Shown here: positions 43,571-52,421 of the stretch, piece after piece
How positions within the stretch are numbered: position 1 is the stretch's first letter
Layout: each line of letters begins with the position of its first letter
Source: JAGNLA01 sp964639885
GTDB lineage: Bacteria > Caldisericota > Caldisericia > JAAYUI01
Assembly (NCBI GenBank): GCA_964639885.1
Contig: CAZXEH010000005.1
Location: 1 to 64,000, forward strand
Reading direction: 5' to 3'
DNA: 64,000 nucleotides
Made by a program: the position numbers and the translations under genes
Notes under the pieces: model-generated
Told to the model about the DNA's origin: nothing
The model's input: the letters and a program-made list of their open reading frames with translations, nothing else
The model's database searches: none

Positions 43571-43606
43571 AGCCGGTTGGTTTAACCTGACCGGCTAGAA
43601 TGTTTT
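43571..43606 (+). terminator. Probable Rho-independent terminator
   Basis: AGCCGGT (43571-43577) pairs with ACCGGCT (43590-43596), with inner GGTT/AACC pairing, followed by a short T-run (43602-43607). It ends the R3H-proS-glycosyltransferase unit. Confidence 0.6.
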
Positions 43607-43637
43607 TCCGGTAAAAGAAAGTCAAGGAGACAAGGCA

Positions 43638-45005
43638 ATGAGGATTGGAATTATTGGAGCAGGATCAGGCGGATATGTTGCAGCTTTGAGGGCGGCACAG
43701 CTTGGAGCATCGGTCACACTTTTCGAGGAAAAGTGGATCGGCGGAACCTGTCTTAATGTGGGTTGCATCCCGACCAAAGCCCTCATTGCCGGACTCCACA
43801 ACGCAAGGATCGCAAAAGAATCGAGCGTTCTCGGCGTTGAGATAGACAACATCAGGGTTAATCTCGCAACTCTCCAGAAGCACAAATCAACCGTCGTTTC
43901 CCAGAATGTCAAGGGAATCGAGTATCTGCTTAACAAACGCGGTGTGAAGGTTGTCGCCGAACGAGGAAAGCTCATGCCGGGCAAAAAGATCGCCACGGCC
44001 ACAGAAGAGTTCGAATTTGACAAGATCATCATAGCAACTGGCTCAAAGGTGGCCTGCATCCCGGGCATCAAAATCGACGGCGAATACATCATGTCATCAG
44101 ACGAAATCCTGAATGTCACAAACCCTCCAAAAACCATGCTCATCGTTGGCGGCGGCGTAATCGGTCTCGAATTCGCTGGCATAATGAGCGAACTTGGCAC
44201 CAAGGTGACCGTTGTTGAGCTTCTGGACAGGCTTCTTCCGCAGGACGACACCGAATGCTCAAGAGCAGCCCAGAAATTCGTCTCAAAGCACGACATAGAA
44301 ACCATGACCCAGACAAAGCTCACCTCTCTTTTCCGCGACGGAACCGATGTCGAGGCAACGTTTGAACACGGTGCAGACAAGGAAATCAGAAGGTTTGCAA
44401 AAGCCCTCATGGCTGTCGGACGCTCGCCAAACCTTGACGAAAACGCGCTTGCAATGAGCGGGGTCAATTTCGACCGCAGAGGCATCAAAGTCGACCAGTT
44501 CATGCAAACAAACGTCGAAGGCATCTATGCAATCGGCGACTGCACCGGTGGCTACATGCTGGCCCACGTTGCATACGCCCACGCAAAAGTCGCTGTCTGC
44601 CACGCTCTCGGCGTTGAAGACTGCCTTCCGATGAACTACGACGCAATTCCAAGGGTCACTTTCATCGATCCAGAAATTGCAGCCGTCGGCCCCACCGACA
44701 TCCAGCTTGAAGAAAAGGGAATAAACGTGACCTGGTCAAAGTTCTCCTACATGGCTTCCGGTCGTGCCAAAGCCCAGGGGATAAAAGACGGATACTTCAA
44801 GATCGGCGTTGATGACGAAGGAATCATCCATTCAGCCATCATCATCGGTGAAGGCGCCGGAGAAATGATCGCTTTCTTCTCCCAGGCGATCACGTTCCAG
44901 ACTTCGGTTTACGACCTTGAGGAAGTCATCATCGCCCACCCGACCATGTCAGAGATGTGCATCGAGGTCGTCGAAACCGCTGCCGGCCATCCGTTGCACA
45001 GCTAG
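43638..45005 (+). CDS. lpdA: Dihydrolipoyl dehydrogenase
   Basis: 455 residues, FAD-disulfide oxidoreductase. FAD motif GIIGAGSGGYVAA, redox disulfide GGTCLNVGCIPTK, NAD motif IVGGGVIGLEFAG, second FAD motif GIYAIGDCTGG, and the C-terminal IIAHPTMSEM with the catalytic His-Glu pair. It reoxidises dihydrolipoamide of 2-oxoacid dehydrogenase or glycine-cleavage complexes, neither of which is in this window. AAGGAG lies before the ATG. The family also includes mercuric reductase, but the C-terminus fits lipoamide dehydrogenase. Confidence 0.92.
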   Translation: MRIGIIGAGSGGYVAALRAAQLGASVTLFEEKWIGGTCLNVGCIPTKALIAGLHNARIAKESSVLGVEIDNIRVNLATLQKHKSTVVSQNVKGIEYLLNKRGVKVVAERGKLMPGKKIATATEEFEFDKIIIATGSKVACIPGIKIDGEYIMSSDEILNVTNPPKTMLIVGGGVIGLEFAGIMSELGTKVTVVELLDRLLPQDDTECSRAAQKFVSKHDIETMTQTKLTSLFRDGTDVEATFEHGADKEIRRFAKALMAVGRSPNLDENALAMSGVNFDRRGIKVDQFMQTNVEGIYAIGDCTGGYMLAHVAYAHAKVAVCHALGVEDCLPMNYDAIPRVTFIDPEIAAVGPTDIQLEEKGINVTWSKFSYMASGRAKAQGIKDGYFKIGVDDEGIIHSAIIIGEGAGEMIAFFSQAITFQTSVYDLEEVIIAHPTMSEMCIEVVETAAGHPLHS

Positions 45006-45023
45006 CCTCGGTTTCTTGTCCGC

Positions 45024-45052
45024 TTGACATTTGCAACGTTTGGGGATAACAT
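45024..45052 (+). promoter_or_regulatory. Strong sigma70-type promoter in front of a truncated ORF
   Basis: TTGACA (45024-45029), a 17-base spacer and TAACAT (45047-45052), followed by GGAGG and an ATG at 45071. Confidence 0.65.
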
Positions 45053-45070
45053 CCGACTGTGGAGGTTTCC

Positions 45071-45205
45071 ATGGACAAGGACAAACCAGCTGCCTCAAAA
45101 GAAGAGAAGGAAATAGCCGTCGAGTTCAAGACCGACAAGGCCATCGCCGAAAAAATCTTTTACAACAACTATGAGATTTTCATGATGACACGTGGGCATT
45201 GGTAG
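45071..45205 (+). pseudogene. Short 44-codon ORF, likely the broken 5' end of a gene
   Basis: It has a good promoter and a GGAGG site but codes for only 44 charged residues (starting MDKDKPAASKEEKE, ending MMTRGHW) before TAG. Base composition drops sharply at about 45187, within its last codons. The simplest reading is that the rest of the gene was lost or replaced when the AT-rich tract arrived. It could also be a genuine small protein. No family is recognised. Confidence 0.45.
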
Positions 45206-45255
45206 AATTATTTATGTATTCTGTTGTTAATGGCTCTCCAAGTTAGTTTATGAGA

Positions 45256-46899
45256 TCAAAGATCGTTAAGTAACTCTTCAATATCTTTTCTATGTTGTTG
45301 CGTAATTTTTTTATTATTTTTTGCGTTTGCGATTCCTTCAACAATAGCTTTGTGATTTAGTTGAAATTTATTACAGTACATGCTTAATTTCTTTGAGATA
45401 AATTCTTCTTCAGTGTAATATTCATTATTAATTAAAGCATACAAATACCTTAATTCATTAATTGGAAATCGCTCACCGTAGTCAATATATCCATTATGAG
45501 TATCATCAAATATTATTGGTTTAATATCAGCAAAGAAACATAATATAACTACTGGTTTGTAAAACGGCAATTGTAATATATTGTGAATATAATTATAATT
45601 GATGTTATATTTATATATATAAGTTCGAGATAAACTAAAATTGATTTTAGTATATTCATCTAGATGTAATAAATCAATATATTCACGCCTATAAAACAAA
45701 ACTTCTAAGAAGCGCAATTCATCGTAAATATAGATATATTTGAAATTTGTTATAATATCATTTATTATGGGATCAGTAACTTTATCGACGGACACATTCA
45801 TTAATGATCCCTCTAGAAATCGAAATAATGAAGATTCAAACCCCAAATTATTAACAATCAATAATACAGTTGTCTCTCTAACAATGTTTCTAGCCCACTG
45901 CAATATTCTGGACGTTAAAATATTCCCATATTTATCATTTAGCAAGTAATTTGATTGAATGTGGACGTTGTATCCAATCTTTCTTATAACTTGTCTACAT
46001 AAATCAGAATTAAACCTTAATTGATTTGATTCGAGTGAAAATTTTGATGAGATAATAATTGATTCTGATTTATTCAATATTACATCAAGCAAATCCGTAT
46101 TAGTGACATCGTTGATGTTAATATAATCAATAATTTCATCTATCAATGTGCCTAAAACCTTATAGTATGTGATTAGACTACCATCATCTTTATTAATCTT
46201 AATATCTTTATCAATTCTTTGTAATAAATTAATACAATAAGTAACTATCTTATTATATTCTATCATATTAAAATATTTTTGAATATTTATTTTAATGCCA
46301 GATGTAATAAATATTAATGCTAATTCCATTATATCAATATAGTTCTTATTTACATCTATAGTATTCACTTCAAATATTAGTATTGGTGATACATAGATTC
46401 TAAGTCGGTATATTATAAAAAAAGTTATTGTCCCAAGTGCAAATAAAGAGAAAAGAACTGCCACTGTGCATATAAGATTAATAATTACTCGTAAGAAATA
46501 ATAACCGTTTGGCATGAATACAATAAATAACAAGCCGGTTATAGCCAGAAAAATCGAAATTACGCCCAGAAGTATAAATCTATTAATTAGTTCGTCGCTA
46601 TACATCATTCTTTTAAGCGGTTCATTTACTCCTAATAATTCTGAAACTTTTAAATTAGGAACAACTGTATACAACAACGCCAAACCTATCCCCAACAAAG
46701 CCCCCATCGTTTGTGCTATCGTCGAGAAAAGATAAAGCGCAGGCGTGTAAAGATCATTGAATTTGTCCTGGTAGAATCTTGCAACGACGCTGATGACCAC
46801 AAAAATGGCTATGACGAAAAAGATTACGAAAGGCCACTTGATTTTGTTGTTCAGTCTGTCGCTGTTCTCTTTTGCCTTTGGATTGGTCTTGTCTCCCAT
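45256..46899 (-). CDS. AT-rich membrane protein of unknown function
   Basis: 547 residues. Four membrane helices in the first third (about 22-44, 54-80, 107-130 and 134-165) are followed by some 380 residues of predicted cytoplasmic, helical, Ile/Asn/Lys-rich sequence without a recognised motif. The first 65 or so codons (46700-46899) have the base composition of the neighbourhood, while the rest is very AT-rich (one counted 60-base line, 45601-45660, has 11 G+C). This points to a chimeric or transferred gene. A TTGACA-16-TAGAAT promoter ends six bases before the ATG. Membrane-anchored proteins of this shape occur in accessory and defence loci, but nothing here proves such a role. Confidence 0.65.
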   Translation of the reverse strand: MGDKTNPKAKENSDRLNNKIKWPFVIFFVIAIFVVISVVARFYQDKFNDLYTPALYLFSTIAQTMGALLGIGLALLYTVVPNLKVSELLGVNEPLKRMMYSDELINRFILLGVISIFLAITGLLFIVFMPNGYYFLRVIINLICTVAVLFSLFALGTITFFIIYRLRIYVSPILIFEVNTIDVNKNYIDIMELALIFITSGIKINIQKYFNMIEYNKIVTYCINLLQRIDKDIKINKDDGSLITYYKVLGTLIDEIIDYININDVTNTDLLDVILNKSESIIISSKFSLESNQLRFNSDLCRQVIRKIGYNVHIQSNYLLNDKYGNILTSRILQWARNIVRETTVLLIVNNLGFESSLFRFLEGSLMNVSVDKVTDPIINDIITNFKYIYIYDELRFLEVLFYRREYIDLLHLDEYTKINFSLSRTYIYKYNINYNYIHNILQLPFYKPVVILCFFADIKPIIFDDTHNGYIDYGERFPINELRYLYALINNEYYTEEEFISKKLSMYCNKFQLNHKAIVEGIANAKNNKKITQQHRKDIEELLNDL

Positions 46900-46905
46900 G
46901 CACCC

Positions 46906-46933
46906 ATTCTACAAACACTCTTCTTCTTGTCAA
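46906..46933 (-). promoter_or_regulatory. Leaderless-type promoter of the AT-rich membrane protein gene
   Basis: Minus strand TTGACA (46928-46933), a 16-base spacer, TAGAAT (46906-46911) and six bases to the ATG at 46899. Confidence 0.65.
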
Positions 46934-47113
46934 ATCCGACAGTTTCACCATAACTATTTATAAGTATTCGTAGCATCTTTAAATATTATTCTTATACTTA
47001 TTGCTTTCTATTTTGAATTTATAGTCATTCTTACTTTCTTATTATCATTATAAATTATCATAATATGCTTTTTAGTATTTAATGGAAACTTTAATTTACT
47101 TTTAGTGATACTG

Positions 47114-47141
47114 TTGACAAAAAGCCAGACTTGCCCATTAT
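47114..47141 (+). promoter_or_regulatory. Promoter of the propeller/stalk gene at 47152
   Basis: TTGACA (47114-47119), a 16-base spacer, CATTAT (47136-47141), then ten bases to the ATG. No Shine-Dalgarno. The stretch 46955-47110 is AT-rich and holds nothing else that I can see. Confidence 0.5.
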
Positions 47142-47151
47142 TTAGATTGGA

Positions 47152-49455
47152 ATGAACCGCATTTTACAGCTTGCAACCGTTGTGGCAATCCTGGCTTCAG
47201 GGGCATGGGTGGACAGGGGAAATCCTGGCCGTTCCGGCACCTTCCCGGACAATGTCAGCCCGAAGTTCTACGACACGCCGCGATTTGCAAGAAAACTTCT
47301 CCCAATCGAAGGAAACGACCAGGTGACCGTCGACGTGAGCCCGGCTGTGGCAAACGGCACCATGGTGATCGTGAGCAAGGAAGGCAGGATTTATGCGCTT
47401 TCCACAGCCGACCTCTCGATGAAGTGGTCGAACGACCTCAAGGTTGTCGGCACCAGCGCCAGCTTTGTGGCCAGCCCGGCAATTGATGAAGGAAAAATCT
47501 ACGTTCCCTACTACTGGATCAGCCCCGAACCCTCGTCGACAAGCAAACCAATCGCCGGAATCTGCTGCTACAACCTCGAAGACGGCAAGCTGGACTGGCG
47601 CACCGGCGACAGCAAATCCCTGATCGAATCAACCCCTTTGATCGACGGCAACAAGATTGTTTACGGCTCAAGCGACCGTCACGTTTATGCAATCGACAAG
47701 ACCAGCAAAGGCGCACCTTTTGAGGGATGGAACCCAATCGAGCTGACAGGCCAGGTCAAGGCTGGAGTTGCAAAGCTCGATGACGGCAGATACGTCGTCG
47801 CCTGCCAGGGTCAACCGCACACCGACTCGGAATACACCAAAAACCTCTACTGTCTCAACCCAAACGACGGCAGCATCAGCTGGGGCCCGCTCCAAACCAA
47901 GGGTTCAATCGATTACACACCTGCAACTTCGGGCGACTACATTTTTGTCACTTCCTATGGCTACATAATCGGCAGCAACACTGACGCAACCGGCACCCTT
48001 TACTGCTTTGACCGCGACCGCAACCCAAACGAGATGTGGAATTTCCCGTTCAAGGGCAGAATGACCGGTAGTCCGGTGACAAACGGAAAATACGTGGTTG
48101 CTGCAGACACCGCCCAGGAGATGAGGGTTTTTGCCCTCGATGGAGATAATTTTTCACTCCAGGCAGAATACGTAACAGATAACATCGTCATGAACTCGCC
48201 AGTCATCATTGACCACTACGTCTACGTTGGAACCAGATCAGGCAATCTGTCGATCTACGATCTCGACGCAAAAAAAGTGGTTGGCCACGACAACGAAACC
48301 GGAATCGTCCAAAACCTGAACGTCGGTGGAAATGAAGCATATCTGATGGGTTCGCCAATTGTCTGGAATGATGCTCTTTTTGCTGTCAACAACATCGGCC
48401 ATGTTTTCAAATTCGAGATGAAACCAAATATATCGGTGACCTTTGAAAAAACTGAACAGACAGTGAAAAAGGGCGAGCAGTTCAGGTTCAGGGCGGTTGT
48501 CAAGAATGAACGTGAGCAGAAACTTCCAAAATCAGTAAAAATAACACTTCGCACCGATGCTGACTGGCTCTCAGCCGACACAGACACAACCGTTTCGATC
48601 ATCGACGCCGGGCAACAGGCCATCATTGAATTTTCTGGCACCGCAGAAAAGGCAACCTACGATCATCTCATAGCAAAAGTCATCATCTCCAGTGACAACC
48701 CGGAAATAACCTTTGAACCGGTAAACCTCATCCTGTTTGTAACCGAGAAAAATCTTCAGATAACCTACATCGGTGGCTCATCAACAATCTGGGATGACGA
48801 GCTTGTCAGGACGATGAACATCACAAACACCGGCAACACACAGATTTTGTTTGATGTCATAACGGATATCGGCGTTACAATGATCTCCCCGAGCAGATCC
48901 ATCTTGCTCAACCCTGACGCCTCCATTGAACTAAAATTTGAAATTGATCCAAAAGCGTGTGGCTTTGACAAGCCTGTCGAGCTCAAGTTCAGCTTCAGGA
49001 GCGACGGTGAGGACCTGGCCAATTACATCCTCAAATGCACCCTCAAACGCTCAATGAAGATAATAAAGCTGGCAATCGGCAAGCCAAAGGCAACCGTTGA
49101 CGACACTGAAATCAATGTTGACCCGCCACCGTTCATAAGCAAAAACATCACTATGGTTCCACTCAGATTTGTGTCGGAAGGTCTTGGGCTAAAGATTGAA
49201 TGGGTGGCGGACATCAAAACCATCATCGTTGATCTCGGCAACGAGAACTACCTGAGGCTGCTTATCAACTCGCTGAAAGCCTACATTGACATGCCTGATG
49301 GCTCGATCAGGGAAGTTCCGCTTGCTTCAGCACCACAGATCGTGAAAGGGAGAACGTTCGTCCCGCTTCGCATCATCTCCGAAATGTTCAACTGTGATGT
49401 GGCCTGGGATGCCAAGACAAAGGGGATAACGATCACAAAGAAGTTGAAACCTTAA
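47152..49455 (+). CDS. Secreted PQQ-like beta-propeller protein with C-terminal stalk domain
   Basis: 767 residues with a short signal peptide. Residues about 45-425 are repeated propeller blades of the PQQ/quinoprotein type (GRIYALSTADLSMKW, CYNLEDGKLDWRTGDSKS, VYAIDKTSKGA, LYCFDRDRNPNEMW). Residues about 430-630 hold two beta-sandwich segments. The last 130 residues are a copper-amine-oxidase N-terminal pair (MVPLRFVSEGLGLKIEW, and FVPLRIISEMFNCDVAWD). It is likely a surface scaffold or binding protein. Cofactor residues were not identified. It converges with selD with three bases between stops. Confidence 0.8.
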   Translation: MNRILQLATVVAILASGAWVDRGNPGRSGTFPDNVSPKFYDTPRFARKLLPIEGNDQVTVDVSPAVANGTMVIVSKEGRIYALSTADLSMKWSNDLKVVGTSASFVASPAIDEGKIYVPYYWISPEPSSTSKPIAGICCYNLEDGKLDWRTGDSKSLIESTPLIDGNKIVYGSSDRHVYAIDKTSKGAPFEGWNPIELTGQVKAGVAKLDDGRYVVACQGQPHTDSEYTKNLYCLNPNDGSISWGPLQTKGSIDYTPATSGDYIFVTSYGYIIGSNTDATGTLYCFDRDRNPNEMWNFPFKGRMTGSPVTNGKYVVAADTAQEMRVFALDGDNFSLQAEYVTDNIVMNSPVIIDHYVYVGTRSGNLSIYDLDAKKVVGHDNETGIVQNLNVGGNEAYLMGSPIVWNDALFAVNNIGHVFKFEMKPNISVTFEKTEQTVKKGEQFRFRAVVKNEREQKLPKSVKITLRTDADWLSADTDTTVSIIDAGQQAIIEFSGTAEKATYDHLIAKVIISSDNPEITFEPVNLILFVTEKNLQITYIGGSSTIWDDELVRTMNITNTGNTQILFDVITDIGVTMISPSRSILLNPDASIELKFEIDPKACGFDKPVELKFSFRSDGEDLANYILKCTLKRSMKIIKLAIGKPKATVDDTEINVDPPPFISKNITMVPLRFVSEGLGLKIEWVADIKTIIVDLGNENYLRLLINSLKAYIDMPDGSIREVPLASAPQIVKGRTFVPLRIISEMFNCDVAWDAKTKGITITKKLKP

Positions 49456-49458
49456 AAC

Positions 49459-50484
49459 TCAGGCTTCTACAACAATCTTTGTTTCACCTTCCAGTGTCTG
49501 ACCAATCCACTCGGCATTGACGCCTGCTTTTTTGAGCTTGAACACGCACTCCTCTGCTTTGTCCATATTTATGAAAGCGAGCAGCCCACCGGAAGTTTGT
49601 GCGTCTCCAAGCAGATTTGTCCACTCGGCAGAAACATTTTCCCCAATCTGAAGACGATGCTCGACCGATGAGATGTTTTCCATCAGAAGTGGGCAGGTAT
49701 AGTTTTTTGCTGCCTCAAAGGCGTCTTTGAACAGTGGAATTTTTGAAACATTGATTTTTGCGCCAATTTTTGATTCCTCAAGCAGCTCGTAAAGCGAAAC
49801 GGCAAAGCCAAAGCCTGTGACATCGGTTGCACACCGGCAGTCGTACTGGGCAAGGATTCGTGAAGCTCTGCAGTTTATTTGAGTCATCGACTGAATACAC
49901 TGGTTGAAATCGTATTTCTCGCGGGCTGCGTAGAGGATGCCGGTTCCAAGGGGCTTTGTCAGAATAATAGCCTGTCCTGGTCTGCCTGCGTTTGACATCC
50001 TGATGTCACCGGGTTTTGCAGTCCCAAAAACTGAAAGGCCAAACTTTACTTCCTGATCCTTTGCCGTGTGACCGCCGACGATGAGCACGTTGTGTTCGAT
50101 GGCAGCCAGAGCACATCCGCGAAGGATTTCGGCAAGTTTTGGCGTTTCAATTTCTCTGGGGAAAAGGGCAATGTTGAGCGCAAGCAAAGGCTGGCCACCC
50201 ATTGCACAGATGTCTGAAACCGAGTTTGCAAAAACGATTCTGCCAAATGTTTCAGGATCATCGACTATGGGGGCAAATACATCAACCGTGAAAATCCCCA
50301 GCAGGTCGTCAGTGAGTTTGTAGACAGCAGCATCGGATTTTGAAAGGTCGCCGGTCAGCAGCCGTTCATCAGTCATTTTTGGCAGGTTGGACAAAAGGTC
50401 GGCGAGGTCACCCGGACCCCATTTGCTTGCTCAGCCGGCACATCCAGCCCATTTTGTGAGTTTGAAGACTTCGTCTCTCTCCAT
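49459..50484 (-). CDS. selD: Selenide, water dikinase containing selenocysteine (UGA read through)
   Basis: The conserved frame continues upstream of the first uninterrupted ATG (50394) through an in-frame TGA at 50431-50433 to an ATG at 50484, giving 341 residues. The local sequence is KWAGCAG-U-ASKWGPGDL, and U18 is three residues before Lys21, the spacing of the catalytic Cys17 and Lys20 in E. coli SelD. The rest is typical: DDLLGIFTVDVFAPIVDDP, FANSVSDICAMGG and VGGHTAKDQEVKFGL. It makes selenophosphate from selenide and ATP. SelD is a known selenoprotein in many anaerobes. It is the last gene of the PEGA-protein operon, five bases after the previous stop. Confidence 0.92.
50404..50433 (-). 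promoter_or_regulatory. SECIS-like hairpin after the selD UGA codon
   Basis: Beginning 11 bases after the UGA (50431-50433), GGGGUC (50420-50415) pairs with GACCUC (50409-50404), one G-U pair, leaving the loop CGGGU. The loop is 17-21 bases after the UGA and contains GG, matching the position and loop character of bacterial SECIS elements recognised by SelB. Confidence 0.75.
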
Positions 50485-50489
50485 CTTAT

Positions 50490-52421
50490 TTATGGCAGGA
50501 TAACACAAGAGGCTTCATCATTCAAGACGATCCTCAGGGCGTTCCCTCTCTGCGAGACTGTGCCTGATCCCTCAAAAATCCTGTTCGGGCCTGACCATAT
50601 TCCTTCCGTGAACATAACGGCTCCGTTTTCAAAAAACTGAAGAGGCTGGCTCTCAGAGAGGAGGTTTATTGATCCGCTGGAAGGGTCAACAACGTAACAG
50701 CCATTGGTTTTCTTTATGATTATCTGGCCAAGGTCGAGCAGGGGGTTGAAGGCTTTTGTCGAGTAAACCTGCTCGCAGTTGAGCGACCAGAGTTCCACTC
50801 CGTCGACGAAACACTTCAGGATGCCTGAAGGATTGTAGAAAATCTGGCACATCTTGTCCTGGGTTGAAATAAATCCAAGTCCCCTGAAGCCCGGATTTGG
50901 GTTTGGCTGGACAAAGGTGTTGTTTTTATCGAGAGGGGTCGATGTGCCCGAATTTGGATCGATGAGATAATGGTTTTCGGAGTTAAGGGATTCTGCAATC
51001 CAGACCTGTTCGTTCTCGTTCCACGAGATCGAGAGCGGTTCTTCGGCAATTTTTGTCTGCCATTCGGCCTCGCCTGAACCGGTGTTGAATCCAACAATGT
51101 CAGTGCCTTTGAAAAAACAGATGATTGCCGGCTGGACATTCTTCACCCCGCCGACCTGCCACGAACCATCGAGATTCCAGGCATAACGCCTGCCGTAGAC
51201 ACCGACACAGGTTCCATCTGCATTGAAAAGGCCAACGCCAAAATCGCTGGTTTCACCCATGCGTCTGAAATGGAGTCCCTGCTGAGCCTTGCCCAGCTTG
51301 AAAACCTTCATGTTTTCAGTGTCGAATTCACACAGGGTGTTGTCGACGATTGAGAAGTAGCGGGTGGTTGATCCGTCCTGGGACTGGATTTGTCTGGCAA
51401 ATTCAGCGACAAACATCCTGGGATCCTTGACTTCCACCTGCTTGAGAGACTGGGCATCATATCCGGCTATTATCAGGGCATCCTTTTTCATACCTGAAAA
51501 TACCAGCGTTCCACCGTAGAGTGAAAGGTCAAGAATGGTGTCATGGGGAGGCAGTTTTGCCTGAATGGTGTGGCCTGAATTGTCAGTGACCTTCAGGAAC
51601 CCGTCCTGTATGTAGGAGTTGAAATAACCTCCGTTTGCAAACCACTCATGAGCCGATGATTCAATGTTTGAAGCGGTGACAATCATTGACAACTTTGCAC
51701 CGGGATGGAGCCAGACATTCTGACGCTTGAAAAGGAGTGGGATGGAAACCATGTCTCCGCCAACCTTTGCTGTCAGATTTTTTGCGTCTGCAAACGAGAC
51801 CGGCGTGACGCCAACGAGTTCGTCACCCCTGTAAATCTGGATGCCTTCGGGGATCGAGGTGATGTTGATTGAATCGCCCTGGCTCGAGCCTGTTTTTGGG
51901 GTTTTCCCAAAGAACACTTCAACCTTTTTCTTCTCGTCAAATTCAAGGTCAATTGGGCCGTATTTTTTGGCCTGACCGTCAAGGTTGAGGATAAACGTAT
52001 ATACACCTGGAGGCAGGTGAACATCCACAGGCGTTTTGCCAAGTGGCTGCGAAATATCAGATGCAACGCTGACCTGTGCGCCTTGCGGATTCGAGGTGAA
52101 ACTGACAACCGGTTCTGTTCCGCAAACCACCTTTGTCACTTCACCCTTTGAAATGGAAAAGGTGCCTTTGAGTTCCATTTTTGAATCGGCAACTCCTTGC
52201 ATCAGACCCTTGTATTCATGGCTACCTGTGGTCAAAGGAATTGAAAATTCTGTGCCATTGCCATAGCTGATGCCGTCTATCTCAAGATCAATGGCTTTTT
52301 TGCATTCAAGGCTTAGGGTTCCCTTATCTGGAGCGAGCATGACAACACTGGCAACCACGAGTGCTGCTGCAACCAGCACAACAACAATGGCTGGAACTAC
52401 CCATTTCAGTTTTGCGGCCAC
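50490..52421 (-). CDS. Membrane-anchored PEGA-domain protein
   Basis: 643 residues from GTG 52421, which overlaps the previous gene by 16 bases and has GGTGG upstream. One N-terminal membrane helix (about 7-30) anchors an outside part. It contains PEGA-type repeats (VSFTSNPQGAQVSVASD ... GKTPVDVHLPPGVYTF, and INITSIPEGIQIYRGDELVGVTPVSF). The C-terminal 430 residues look like a beta-propeller or beta-rich binding domain. PEGA modules are surface-associated and of unknown activity. It is a probable partner of the product encoded just upstream. Confidence 0.75.
   Translation of the reverse strand: MAAKLKWVVPAIVVVLVAAALVVASVVMLAPDKGTLSLECKKAIDLEIDGISYGNGTEFSIPLTTGSHEYKGLMQGVADSKMELKGTFSISKGEVTKVVCGTEPVVSFTSNPQGAQVSVASDISQPLGKTPVDVHLPPGVYTFILNLDGQAKKYGPIDLEFDEKKKVEVFFGKTPKTGSSQGDSINITSIPEGIQIYRGDELVGVTPVSFADAKNLTAKVGGDMVSIPLLFKRQNVWLHPGAKLSMIVTASNIESSAHEWFANGGYFNSYIQDGFLKVTDNSGHTIQAKLPPHDTILDLSLYGGTLVFSGMKKDALIIAGYDAQSLKQVEVKDPRMFVAEFARQIQSQDGSTTRYFSIVDNTLCEFDTENMKVFKLGKAQQGLHFRRMGETSDFGVGLFNADGTCVGVYGRRYAWNLDGSWQVGGVKNVQPAIICFFKGTDIVGFNTGSGEAEWQTKIAEEPLSISWNENEQVWIAESLNSENHYLIDPNSGTSTPLDKNNTFVQPNPNPGFRGLGFISTQDKMCQIFYNPSGILKCFVDGVELWSLNCEQVYSTKAFNPLLDLGQIIIKKTNGCYVVDPSSGSINLLSESQPLQFFENGAVMFTEGIWSGPNRIFEGSGTVSQRGNALRIVLNDEASCVILP

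Noticed and set aside
43071..43585. Long overlapping ORFs in other frames of the Arg-rich tail
   Set aside because: They arise from low-complexity codons and have no start signals or family features.
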